8,591 nucleotides of DNA from an uncultured Campylobacter sp. (GTDB lineage: Bacteria; Campylobacterota; Campylobacteria; Campylobacterales; Campylobacteraceae): assembly GCF_937997405.1 (NCBI RefSeq), contig NZ_CALKTL010000130.1:1-8591 (forward strand), written 5' to 3'. The notes beneath the pieces were generated by a model. The model did no database searches. It worked only from the letters and a program-made list of their open reading frames with translations, and was not told where the DNA came from. The position numbers and the translations under genes are program-made. Positions 1 through 6,254 of the stretch are shown piece by piece (position 1 is the stretch's first letter; every line of letters begins with the position of its first letter).

Positions 1-1319
1 TTGACATCGTTTTGACCGACTTGGATGATTACATCGCCTACCTCAAAGCCGTAATCATCGGCTTTTGAGCCATCTTTGACGCTTAAGACGAGGGCGCCCG
101 AGACATCGTCGTCGAGGTTATATTTGCGGCGCAAGCTGTCATTTAACGTCCTTAGCTTTAGCCCCTCTATTGCGCTTTTTGAGTCCTCGCCGGCTGAGCC
201 TAAGGTGGTGGAGTCGGATTTCATCGCGTCTAGCTTGATAGTCGTGCTCTTGCTTTTGCCGTCGCGCTCAAATTCTACATCCACTGAGCTTCCTGGAGCC
301 ATTGAGCCGATTAAATTTTTTAGCTCGTTGGCGTTTTTGATAGATTTGCCGTTTATTTTAGTGATCAAATCGCCGCGCTTGATACCTGCTTTATCGGCTG
401 GCATGTCTTTTTCGACGCTTGAGATCAGCGCGCCCTCTTTGCTTTCATAGAGCTCTTTTTGATCTTTAGACATATCCGAAATCGTAACGCCTATAAAGCC
501 ACGCTCGATCTTGCCATTTGTGATGAGCTTTTCAGCGATCTCTTTTACCATATTTGAAGGGATCGCAAAGCCTACGCCGTTATTTCCGCCGCCGCGACTT
601 AAAATAGCGGAATTTATTCCCAAAAGCGCACCGCGGCTATCTACTAACGCACCGCCTGAGTTGCCCGGGTTAATCGAAGCGTCGGTTTGGATGAAATTTT
701 CATATTGATTTAACCCGATATTGTTTTTATTTAGCGCCGAGATTATGCCTTGAGTGATGGTGCCGCCCACGCCGAAAGGATTTCCGATAGCAAATACAAT
801 GTCGCCCTCCATAGCCTTGGACGAGTCGGCAAATTTAACCGCAGAGAGGTTTTTTTCGTCGATTTTAATGATTGCAAGGTCGGTTTTAGGGTCGGTGCCG
901 ATTACCTTGGCTTTATACTCTTTATCGCCTTCTAGTAGTGTAACTACGATTTCGTCGGCATTTTCTATTACGTGATTATTTGTGACAATATAGCCGTCTT
1001 CGGAGATGATGACACCAGAGCCTAGTGAGCTTCCCTCACGCTCTTGTTGTTGCGGAATGTCAAAGTCGAAAAATTGCTTAAAAAACGGATCGTCAAACAT
1101 CTGTGACATCGGGCTGTTGCCTGCTTTGATCTTGGTTTTAGTCGCGATATTTACGACGGATTTTTTCACGTCCGCAACGGAGCTGTGATACGAAAGCACG
1201 ACATCTTGATTAAAGCCCGGATTTACGCGCTCATAATTGCTTGGAGCTTCTTTAATGTCGATACTGGCGCCAAAAAGCGCACCTGCTAAAGCTATCGATA
1301 TGATGATCGATTTTTTCAT
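1..1319 (-). CDS. htrA: HtrA/DegP-family periplasmic serine protease and chaperone (3' end outside the window)
   Basis: This gene encodes a periplasmic protease that degrades or refolds misfolded envelope proteins; in Campylobacter HtrA is also reported to be secreted and to cleave host junction proteins (family knowledge). 439 codons are visible, and an HtrA of about 470 residues would lose only its last part of PDZ2. The protein begins MKKSIIISIALAGALFGA, a signal peptide with likely cleavage after residue 18. The trypsin-like domain shows the full triad: His116 in TNNHV, Asp147 in DPKTDLAIIKID and Ser221 in NPGNSGG. PDZ1 runs from about 265 to 355 and PDZ2 starts near 388. The ATG is chosen because AAGGA (1327-1331, minus) lies 7 bases upstream and the signal peptide follows at once. 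The gene diverges from cbpA-hspR, as in C. jejuni. No frame damage is seen. Confidence 0.97.
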   Translation of the reverse strand, partial: MKKSIIISIALAGALFGASIDIKEAPSNYERVNPGFNQDVVLSYHSSVADVKKSVVNIATKTKIKAGNSPMSQMFDDPFFKQFFDFDIPQQQEREGSSLGSGVIISEDGYIVTNNHVIENADEIVVTLLEGDKEYKAKVIGTDPKTDLAIIKIDEKNLSAVKFADSSKAMEGDIVFAIGNPFGVGGTITQGIISALNKNNIGLNQYENFIQTDASINPGNSGGALVDSRGALLGINSAILSRGGGNNGVGFAIPSNMVKEIAEKLITNGKIERGFIGVTISDMSKDQKELYESKEGALISSVEKDMPADKAGIKRGDLITKINGKSIKNANELKNLIGSMAPGSSVDVEFERDGKSKSTTIKLDAMKSDSTTLGSAGEDSKSAIEGLKLRTLNDSLRRKYNLDDDVSGALVLSVKDGSKADDYGFEVGDVIIQVGQNDV

Positions 1320-1354
1320 TTTTGCTTCCTTTGTGATAATGAAATTTTGGCGGA

Positions 1355-1360
1355 ATTATA
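1355..1360 (-). promoter_or_regulatory. Possible -10 box of the htrA promoter
   Basis: TATAAT is read on the minus strand 35 bases upstream of the htrA start codon, in an AT-rich stretch. No good -35 box lies 17 bases further up, but Campylobacter sigma70 promoters often lack one (established). A second AT-rich candidate, TATATT, lies slightly further upstream. The assignment rests on the hexamer and its position only. Confidence 0.4.
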
Positions 1361-1421
1361 AATTTTGTCCGCTAATATATTCCTAACGCAAAATTAAAAT
1401 TTATAAATAGAATTTAGCAAA

Positions 1422-1442
1422 CTTGATTGACACTCACTAAAG
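1422..1442 (+). promoter_or_regulatory. HAIR-like HspR operator over the cbpA -35 box
   Basis: The arms CTTGATT (1422-1428) and ACTAAAG (1436-1442) flank a 7-base spacer. The published HAIR consensus is CTTGAGT-N7-ACTCAAG, so each arm matches at 6 of 7 positions and the spacing is exact. The site covers the TTGACA -35 box, so bound repressor would block RNA polymerase. HspR, the expected ligand, is encoded in the operon this promoter drives, which makes autorepression likely. The htrA start is about 100 bp away on the other strand, so an effect on htrA is possible but not shown. Confidence 0.75.
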
Positions 1443-1456
1443 TTTTATGATATAAT
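1427..1456 (+). promoter_or_regulatory. Sigma70 promoter of the cbpA-hspR operon
   Basis: A perfect -35 box TTGACA (1427-1432) and a perfect -10 box TATAAT (1451-1456) are separated by 18 bp. Transcription should begin near 1463, giving a leader of about 25 nt with AAGGA (1478-1482) ahead of the cbpA ATG. Such a complete -35/-10 pair is unusual in Campylobacter, where -35 boxes are usually weak, and implies a strong promoter that has to be repressed. The HspR-like operator covers the -35 box. Confidence 0.82.
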
Positions 1457-1487
1457 CTACATAAATTTTAAGATTTTAAGGATTAAA

Positions 1488-2405
1488 ATGGCAAGTACAA
1501 GCAGTTTATACGAAACCTTAGGCGTGGATAAATCAGCAAGCGCCGAGGAGATTAAAAAAGCTTACCGCAGGCTAGCTCGCAAGTATCACCCGGATATCAA
1601 TAAAGAACCAGGAGCTGAGGATAAATTTAAAGAGATCAACGCTGCGTATGAAATTTTAAGCGACGAGAAAAAGCGGGCGCAGTATGACCGCCACGGCGAC
1701 GAGATGTTCGGCGGACAGAATTTCCACGATTTCGCGCAGGGCTCGGCAAACATGGGTGATCTAAACGACATCCTAAACAGCATTTTCGGCGGCTCCTTTG
1801 GCGCGAAAAGCTCAGGCTCGCGCGGCGGATTTAGTTTCAGCTCTTTCGGCGGTGGCGGCGAAGGTTTTAGTGGCTTTAGCGGCAGTAGTTTCGGTGGCGG
1901 CTTTGGCGGCGCGCAGAGCCTAGATACGCACAGCTCGATTGAAATTCCTTTTGAAACCGCGATACAAGGCGGTGAGATGAGCGTGCGCGTAAGCGGCGAG
2001 ACAGTGAAATTTAAAGTACCCGCAGGCATCAACGCGGGCGAAAAGCTGCGTATCAGGGGCAAAGGGCAAAGATCGGGCGCACAAAGCGGCGATCTAATTT
2101 TAGAGATAAAAATCGCGCCAAGCGCCGAGTATACGCGCGAAGGCGACGATCTTTTCAAAAAGATTGACGTGCCTTTGAAAACGGCGATGTTTGGCGGAAA
2201 GGTAGAAATTTCGACGCCAAGCAAAAGCGCAACGATAAAGATCGCAAAAAATACCAAAAACGGGCAGAAATACCGCTTAAAAGGCTATGGCGTGCAAAAC
2301 CGCAAAAGTAAAATTTTAGGTGATCTATACGCGGTGGTAAATGTCGTTTTGCCCGATGTCGATTCGCTGGGCGAGGACGTCAAAGCCGCGCTGCAAAAGC
2401 TATAA
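1488..2405 (+). CDS. cbpA: CbpA, DnaJ-type co-chaperone (J-domain protein without zinc fingers)
   Basis: This cytoplasmic co-chaperone stimulates the ATPase of DnaK and holds unfolded clients. The J domain (about residues 6-70) carries the HPD motif at 34-36, the residues that contact Hsp70. A Gly/Phe/Ser-rich linker follows (about 75-150, many GGF and GFS units), then the two beta-sandwich client-binding domains (about 155-300). There are no CxxCxGxG zinc repeats, which separates it from DnaJ and fits CbpA; its 305 residues match E. coli CbpA (306). The start has AAGGA 5 bases upstream. hspR follows after 12 bp, and the stop codon overlaps the hspR ribosome-binding site, so the two are probably co-transcribed and may be translationally coupled. 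Expression is expected to rise on heat shock when HspR leaves the operator upstream. Confidence 0.96.
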   Translation: MASTSSLYETLGVDKSASAEEIKKAYRRLARKYHPDINKEPGAEDKFKEINAAYEILSDEKKRAQYDRHGDEMFGGQNFHDFAQGSANMGDLNDILNSIFGGSFGAKSSGSRGGFSFSSFGGGGEGFSGFSGSSFGGGFGGAQSLDTHSSIEIPFETAIQGGEMSVRVSGETVKFKVPAGINAGEKLRIRGKGQRSGAQSGDLILEIKIAPSAEYTREGDDLFKKIDVPLKTAMFGGKVEISTPSKSATIKIAKNTKNGQKYRLKGYGVQNRKSKILGDLYAVVNVVLPDVDSLGEDVKAALQKL

Positions 2406-2417
2406 GGAGGCATCAAA

Positions 2418-2729
2418 ATGCATGATTACGATGAGCCGGTTTATCTCATATCGATAGTCTCGAAGGTCTTGGATATTCATCCCCAAACAATACGTCAATA
2501 CGAGCGCGAAGGGCTCGTGAGCCCGGGTCGCACCGAGGGCAATATGCGACTATATTCGGCGCACGATATGGACCGCATACGCATGATTTTAAACCTTACA
2601 AAGGAGCTTGGCGTCAATCTTGCGGGCGTGGACGTGATCTTTCACTTGCAAGAAAGGATCGCTGAGTATGAGCGCGAGATCGAGGAGCTACGGGCTAGAA
2701 TTTTAGAGCTTGGCGGAGAGACAGACTAA
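2418..2729 (+). CDS. hspR: HspR, MerR-family heat-shock transcriptional repressor
   Basis: HspR represses chaperone genes by binding HAIR inverted repeats. In Campylobacter and Helicobacter its regulon includes cbpA-hspR and dnaK/groE/clpB-type operons (established). The winged helix-turn-helix of the MerR family lies at about residues 9-55, with the diagnostic stretch PQTIRQYEREGL (22-33) and the wing residues GNMRLYS (41-47). Residues 77-100 are a heptad-like, charged helix (LQERIAEYEREIEELRARI), the likely dimer coiled coil. At 103 residues it is a little shorter than some homologues, the difference being in the C-terminal tail. A strong AAGGAGG (2404-2410) sits 7 bases before the ATG and overlaps the cbpA stop. 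The operator matching this protein lies at 1422-1442. A small stem-loop (CAGAC-TAAG-GTCTG, 2722-2735) covers the stop codon but lacks a T tract. Confidence 0.95.
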   Translation: MHDYDEPVYLISIVSKVLDIHPQTIRQYEREGLVSPGRTEGNMRLYSAHDMDRIRMILNLTKELGVNLAGVDVIFHLQERIAEYEREIEELRARILELGGETD

Positions 2730-3226
2730 GGTCTGCAAGATAAAGATTTTAAAGCTCAGCAAAAAACGAATCCCGGTGCTATAAGCTGAAATTTTAATGC
2801 TATCAAAAAGCAAGATCGCCTCGCAAGCGTAGATTCAAGCGATAAATTTTGATTTTCAGAGAGGATTTGCGGGCGCGTTAAATTTCGCGTCAAATTTAAA
2901 GTCGCACCAAATAAACTCGGGCGAATTTTCTTGCGATTAAATTTAAAAGCCATCTTATATAATTTAGCTTTAAAATTTAAAATTCCAAGCCGCGTTAGAT
3001 TTTAAAATTTTGCCGCGAACCTCTAAATTTAGCGGTAAAGTACGACATAATTTCTCTATTTTTAAGCGGGATTTTAGTAGAATCACATTATAAAATTTAC
3101 CCGTAAATTTATATGAAAAGATAGAATTTCATCGATTATCGCCTCCGGTAAATGGTCGCATAATGTAAAACTTGACAATAAATTTAGCGCTAAATTTTAT
3201 GCATAATCTTACAAAAAAGGGAGTTA
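2730..3226. other. Spacer between hspR and kefB, no secure gene, rich in AAATTT
   Basis: These 497 bp are AT-rich and contain about eleven copies of AAATTT, several arranged as inverted pairs: TTAAATTT-N6-AAATTTAA (2878-2899), AAATTTAC-CC-GTAAATTT (3093-3110) and the perfect palindrome at 3180-3197. An isolated TATAAT occurs at 2958-2963 on the plus strand with no gene directly after it; it could drive a long leader of kefB or a small RNA. A 65-codon minus-strand open frame (2756-2953) has no ribosome-binding site and a low-complexity composition, so I do not call it. No clear terminator for cbpA-hspR is visible. Confidence 0.7.
3172..3207 (+). promoter_or_regulatory. Candidate kefB promoter region with an 18-bp perfect palindrome
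   Basis: TTGACA (3172-3177) is followed by the perfect palindrome AAATTTAGCGCTAAATTT (3180-3197) and then by CATAAT (3202-3207), 19 bases before the kefB start. The TTGACA-to-CATAAT distance is 24 bp, too long for a standard pair, so either only the -10-like box is used or another hexamer serves. The palindrome lies where a repressor would act. AAATTT itself is palindromic and very common in this DNA, so the central AGCGCT symmetry is the informative part. Confidence 0.4.
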
Positions 3227-4858
3227 ATGGAGCTTGTTATAGAGCTATTTCTTGCGATCACCGCGCTTGCGATAGTGCTAAATATCGTCTTTAAAATTTT
3301 TGAAATTCCCACCATCATCGGCTATATCGTCGCGGGCGTGTGCTTTTCGCAGATCTATAGCTTAAGCAGTGTCGAAAACGCCCATATGTCTGAGCTGGCG
3401 GAATTTGGCATTGTCTTTTTGATGTTTACTATCGGGCTTGAGTTTAGCTTCCATCACCTGATGAGTATGAAAAAGGACGTATTTTTTAATGGCATACTCC
3501 AAGTGCTTGGCACCGGTATTATTCTAGCGCTCATCATCGATCAAGCTTTCGGCGGAAACATAAAAACCGTGATGATTATCGGGCTTGCGCTCGCGCTTAG
3601 CTCTACGGCGATCGTGCTAAAAACGCTCAACGAAACAGGCGAAATCAACCAAAACTACGGGCGCAAGGTGCTTGGCATCCTGCTATTTCAAGACCTCGCC
3701 GTCATCCCTATCTTGCTTATGATTGACATATTCGGCTCGACTGACAATACCCCCGTGAACTATCTAATCTTAAAAACCGCCGTAAGCGCCGCCATAGTGG
3801 TAGTGATCCTTTTCGTGCTCGGCAAATTTGCTTTTAACCGCTTCCTCTACTACGTCGTAAGGACAAATTCTAAAGAAATTTTCATCGCGACCATCCTTTT
3901 TACCGTTGTGGGGGCTAGCTTTTTGGCGCATGTTTTTGGCTTTTCATACACGCTGGGCGCGTTCATCGCAGGCATGCTCATCGCAGAGACCGAGTATAAA
4001 CACGAGATAGAAGCCGATCTGACGCCGTTTCGAGACATACTGCTGGGGCTTTTTTTCATCACGATTGGCATGCAGATAAATTTTGAAGTCATCGTCTCGC
4101 ACTATGGGCTGATCCTGCTCGCTATTATCGTTATAATGGCGCTTAAAACGGTTGTGATTTACGCGATCTTATTTCTCTCGACCGGTAAAAGGATAGCACT
4201 AAAAGCGGCGCTGTCGCTATGCCAGATAGGTGAGTTTGCGCTTGCGATCTTTTCGCTGTTGATGAGCCGCGATATGCTAAGTAAGGAAAACGGACAAATT
4301 TTAATTACAGTCGTAACCGCGACGATGATTTTAACGCCGTTTATTCTTAAGAATTTAAACAAAATCGCCAACCGCTTCGAGTCCAAGGTTGAAAAGCTCG
4401 AGGATGAGGAACATAAAACTCAAATCCCTCCAATGAAAAATCACATCATTGTAGCAGGCTATGGCAGGATAGGGCAAGAAGTTGTGCTACGCCTTAAAGA
4501 TCAGGGGCTGCTATACGTAGTCGCCGAGAGTGATTTAGAGCTCGTGGATCTGGGCAAATCGCGCGGAGAGAATATATACTTTGTAAATATAATGCAAAAA
4601 ACTGCGATCGACGAGCTACATGCGCGCGATGCGTCGGTCATCATCCTAACGATCGCAAATCAGCAAAAGCTCGATATCGTCGCTAAGATGCTAAACGGCT
4701 TTAATTTAAAAGCAAATATCATAGTGATGCATACGGGCGCCGATCCGCAAAGTGAGCTACAGAGCGAATACGGCGAAAATTTTATCTTCGTAAAAAAGGA
4801 GAGAGTAGTAGCCAATGCGCTTTTACAAGAGGCGCTGAAATGCAAGCTAACGCAGTAG
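3227..4858 (+). CDS. kefB: KefB-type CPA2 monovalent cation/proton antiporter with C-terminal RCK (TrkA-N) domain
   Basis: This inner-membrane protein exchanges K+ (or Na+) for H+ and probably serves pH and potassium homeostasis. Residues 1-385 form the Na_H_Exchanger domain of about 12 helices, with ALSSTAIVLKTL (about 123-134), FQD at 154-156, and HEIEAD at 259-264. The acidic pair E262/D264 and the following PF..LLGLFF..GM segment match the regulatory loop of E. coli KefC. A charged linker (about 386-402) leads to a Rossmann-fold RCK domain from residue 403, with GYGRIG (G411, G413, G416) and an acidic residue ending strand 2 (VVAE), consistent with NAD(H) binding. At 543 residues it is shorter than E. 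coli KefB (601) and KefC (620). The arginine-rich RARD and GDA[TS] elements of KefC are not seen, so glutathione gating is doubtful. AAGGGAG precedes the ATG. It is downstream of hspR as in C. jejuni, but a 497-bp spacer argues for its own promoter. Confidence 0.93.
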   Translation: MELVIELFLAITALAIVLNIVFKIFEIPTIIGYIVAGVCFSQIYSLSSVENAHMSELAEFGIVFLMFTIGLEFSFHHLMSMKKDVFFNGILQVLGTGIILALIIDQAFGGNIKTVMIIGLALALSSTAIVLKTLNETGEINQNYGRKVLGILLFQDLAVIPILLMIDIFGSTDNTPVNYLILKTAVSAAIVVVILFVLGKFAFNRFLYYVVRTNSKEIFIATILFTVVGASFLAHVFGFSYTLGAFIAGMLIAETEYKHEIEADLTPFRDILLGLFFITIGMQINFEVIVSHYGLILLAIIVIMALKTVVIYAILFLSTGKRIALKAALSLCQIGEFALAIFSLLMSRDMLSKENGQILITVVTATMILTPFILKNLNKIANRFESKVEKLEDEEHKTQIPPMKNHIIVAGYGRIGQEVVLRLKDQGLLYVVAESDLELVDLGKSRGENIYFVNIMQKTAIDELHARDASVIILTIANQQKLDIVAKMLNGFNLKANIIVMHTGADPQSELQSEYGENFIFVKKERVVANALLQEALKCKLTQ

Positions 4859-4864
4859 CCTTGA

Positions 4865-4888
4865 GCGTTTAAGATCAAATTTAAACGC
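4865..4888 (+). terminator. Weak stem-loop after kefB, possible terminator
   Basis: GCGTTTAA (4865-4872) and TTAAACGC (4881-4888) pair perfectly over 8 bp around an 8-base loop, starting 6 bases after the kefB stop. Only three consecutive Ts follow (ATTTGC), so intrinsic termination would be inefficient. The position supports a role in ending or stabilising the kefB transcript. Confidence 0.4.
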
Positions 4889-5016
4889 ATTTGCTATGCC
4901 TAAAATATCCATGCTTCTTTATTCTTGCTTCTACACTCGGCCAATTTGAAGCATTTTAATGGGTACAGATAATAGATATATTTATAATAGCTGACTTGCA
5001 AATTTAAAGGTGTAAA

Positions 5017-5124
5017 GTGCTGCTTTGGATTGATTTAAATTCTAAATTTAAGCTGTCATTCCACAGCAAAAGGATACTCCGACAAGGAGCTGATGAAGTA
5101 TATTCGCGCGATAAAGTTATTTAA
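5017..5124 (+). CDS. Possible small ORF, 35 residues, unrecognised
   Basis: A GTG-started frame of 35 codons has AAAGG (5006-5010) 6 bases upstream and a perfect TATAAT at 4983-4988, about 34 bases before the start. The predicted peptide begins VLLWIDLNSKFKLSF and is basic overall. An overlapping frame reads CHSTAKGYSDKELMKYIRAI before stopping, which looks at least as protein-like but has no upstream start. Either one could be a gene remnant. There is no homology that I recognise, and a 35-codon frame is easily due to chance. Confidence 0.15.
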   Translation: MLLWIDLNSKFKLSFHSKRILRQGADEVYSRDKVI

Positions 5125-5291
5125 AAATTCGTTTAAATTTTACTGATTTCACTCTTTTATCTCTTTATAAACGCTTAAGTTGCGTGCTAGGCAAACAAGG
5201 GTAGTAATAACGGACACAGGCGTCACTGCTAGAAGATAAAATAAGCCAAAAATAGCTCTATATCGCTAGATTCATTACCGCCGCCAGCAAG

Positions 5292-6254
5292 CTATAACGC
5301 TATAGTCATAATGGGATAATACAAAACCAATGTCACAATCGCAAAATTTTCTATCGCGAAAATCGTATTGCTTTTTTCGGGATTTTCTACGAAAAGTTTG
5401 CTGTATCTGCGCTTTGAAAAGAAAAATATAATCGTGCAAACGGCGCTAACTATAAACGCCCAGTGTAATTCGTACGAATTTGGTAAAAATAAAATCAAAA
5501 AGACCGTTGTCGCAAAACTCGCGAAAGTAAATCTGATCAAACGGTGAAGTTGATATTTTTGCTTTAAATTTTTTGCAATTCGTGCTAGAGCTTTGCCGTA
5601 CTCCAGCGCTTCCTCTTTGCTTTGGATAGATTCTGTTTCAAGGCTCGCGTCATTAAATTTTTGCTCAAATTCAGCGGCTTCATCTTGGGCACCTTGCGCC
5701 TCGCCGTTTGTTTTGTTAAAATTTTGCTCGCCGGAAATTTTATCAGCGATGGCTCCGCTAATTTTTGTTTGCGATTTTGGTGCCGGTAGATACACGGTCT
5801 CATCGGCGTCAAATTCCGGATTTGCGTTATATGTTATTATCGCCACCAAAATAGCAATAAAAATAGCGGGTATAATCTGACGCGTATCCCAGTCTATGTG
5901 ATATTTTATCTGTAAATAAAATCCGATTAAAGCATAAAGGACGTAAAATATCGCAGCCACATGTATCCATATAAGCATAAAGGCCTTATCTGCATCACTA
6001 AATAAAAGCAGGGCATATTTTTTATACTTCAGCCTGTTTAGGCAGACGAGTATATTTATCGCAGATAGCGCGAGCATGCATAAAAACGACATTATGGGCG
6101 CATCATTTACAAACGTAAGAAACACGACGATATAAATCAGGAAGGTCAAAAGTGCCCCGAAAAACAGATATCTACAAAAGCGAAATCTATCGTAGCTTTT
6201 TAAAATTTCTTGCGGAATTTGGCTGATGTCCGCGGGGATTTTGTCTTTTTGCAT
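5292..6254 (-). CDS. Unrecognised integral membrane protein with about seven helices
   Basis: I do not recognise a family. The 320-residue protein has hydrophobic segments at about 29-48, 53-72, 92-114, 127-142, 240-258, 264-280 and 297-318, with no cleavable signal peptide. Between helices 4 and 5 lies a hydrophilic region of about 95 residues (143-238) rich in Glu, Asp, Gln, Ala and Lys, ending in a predicted helix (about 211-235). The two membrane halves resemble each other: each has two helices, then a basic stretch with a Tyr and an LF..[DE]..K pattern (RLKYKKYALLLFSDADK, 74-90; KRRYSKLFVENPEK, 281-294), then a further helix, which suggests an old duplication. There are no obvious catalytic or metal-binding motifs. 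The start is supported by AAAGG 10 to 14 bases upstream of the ATG. It stands alone, convergent with kefB, with no neighbour on its strand in the window. Confidence 0.8.
   Translation of the reverse strand: MQKDKIPADISQIPQEILKSYDRFRFCRYLFFGALLTFLIYIVVFLTFVNDAPIMSFLCMLALSAINILVCLNRLKYKKYALLLFSDADKAFMLIWIHVAAIFYVLYALIGFYLQIKYHIDWDTRQIIPAIFIAILVAIITYNANPEFDADETVYLPAPKSQTKISGAIADKISGEQNFNKTNGEAQGAQDEAAEFEQKFNDASLETESIQSKEEALEYGKALARIAKNLKQKYQLHRLIRFTFASFATTVFLILFLPNSYELHWAFIVSAVCTIIFFFSKRRYSKLFVENPEKSNTIFAIENFAIVTLVLYYPIMTIAL

Larger units (their letters stand above)
4859..5291. other. Convergent spacer between kefB and the membrane-protein gene, no secure gene
   Basis: This 433-bp AT-rich stretch lies between the 3' ends of a plus-strand and a minus-strand gene. 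It contains the kefB stem-loop, a TATAAT at 4983-4988, and a short stretch (about 5017-5148) where two plus frames look mildly protein-like. For the minus-strand gene, a weak TAGC/GCTA stem followed by five Ts (reading the minus strand, about 5248-5269) is the only terminator candidate. I recognise no RNA gene or mobile-element end. Confidence 0.6.

Noticed and set aside
76..1188. Several plus-strand open frames of 60-124 codons inside htrA
   Set aside because: All are antisense to the htrA protease frame, which carries the complete catalytic triad and PDZ domains.
1320..1487. CIRCE element for HrcA in the divergent spacer
   Set aside because: I looked for TTAGCACTC-N9-GAGTGCTAA and found no match; only the HAIR-like repeat is present.
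1586..2257. A 223-codon open frame on the minus strand inside cbpA
   Set aside because: It is an antisense shadow of cbpA, whose own frame has clear domains; the product is a Pro/Ser/Leu-rich string with no motif.
2722..2735. Stem-loop CAGAC-TAAG-GTCTG over the hspR stop codon
   Set aside because: It has only five pairs and no T tract follows, so it is not called as a terminator.
2756..2953. 65-codon minus-strand open frame in the hspR-kefB spacer
   Set aside because: It has no ribosome-binding site, an AAATTT-driven composition and no recognisable motif.
2730..3226. The repeated AAATTT hexamers as a CRISPR array or other ordered repeat
   Set aside because: The spacing is irregular and the repeated unit is only about six to eight bases; the hexamer is common throughout the non-coding DNA of the window.
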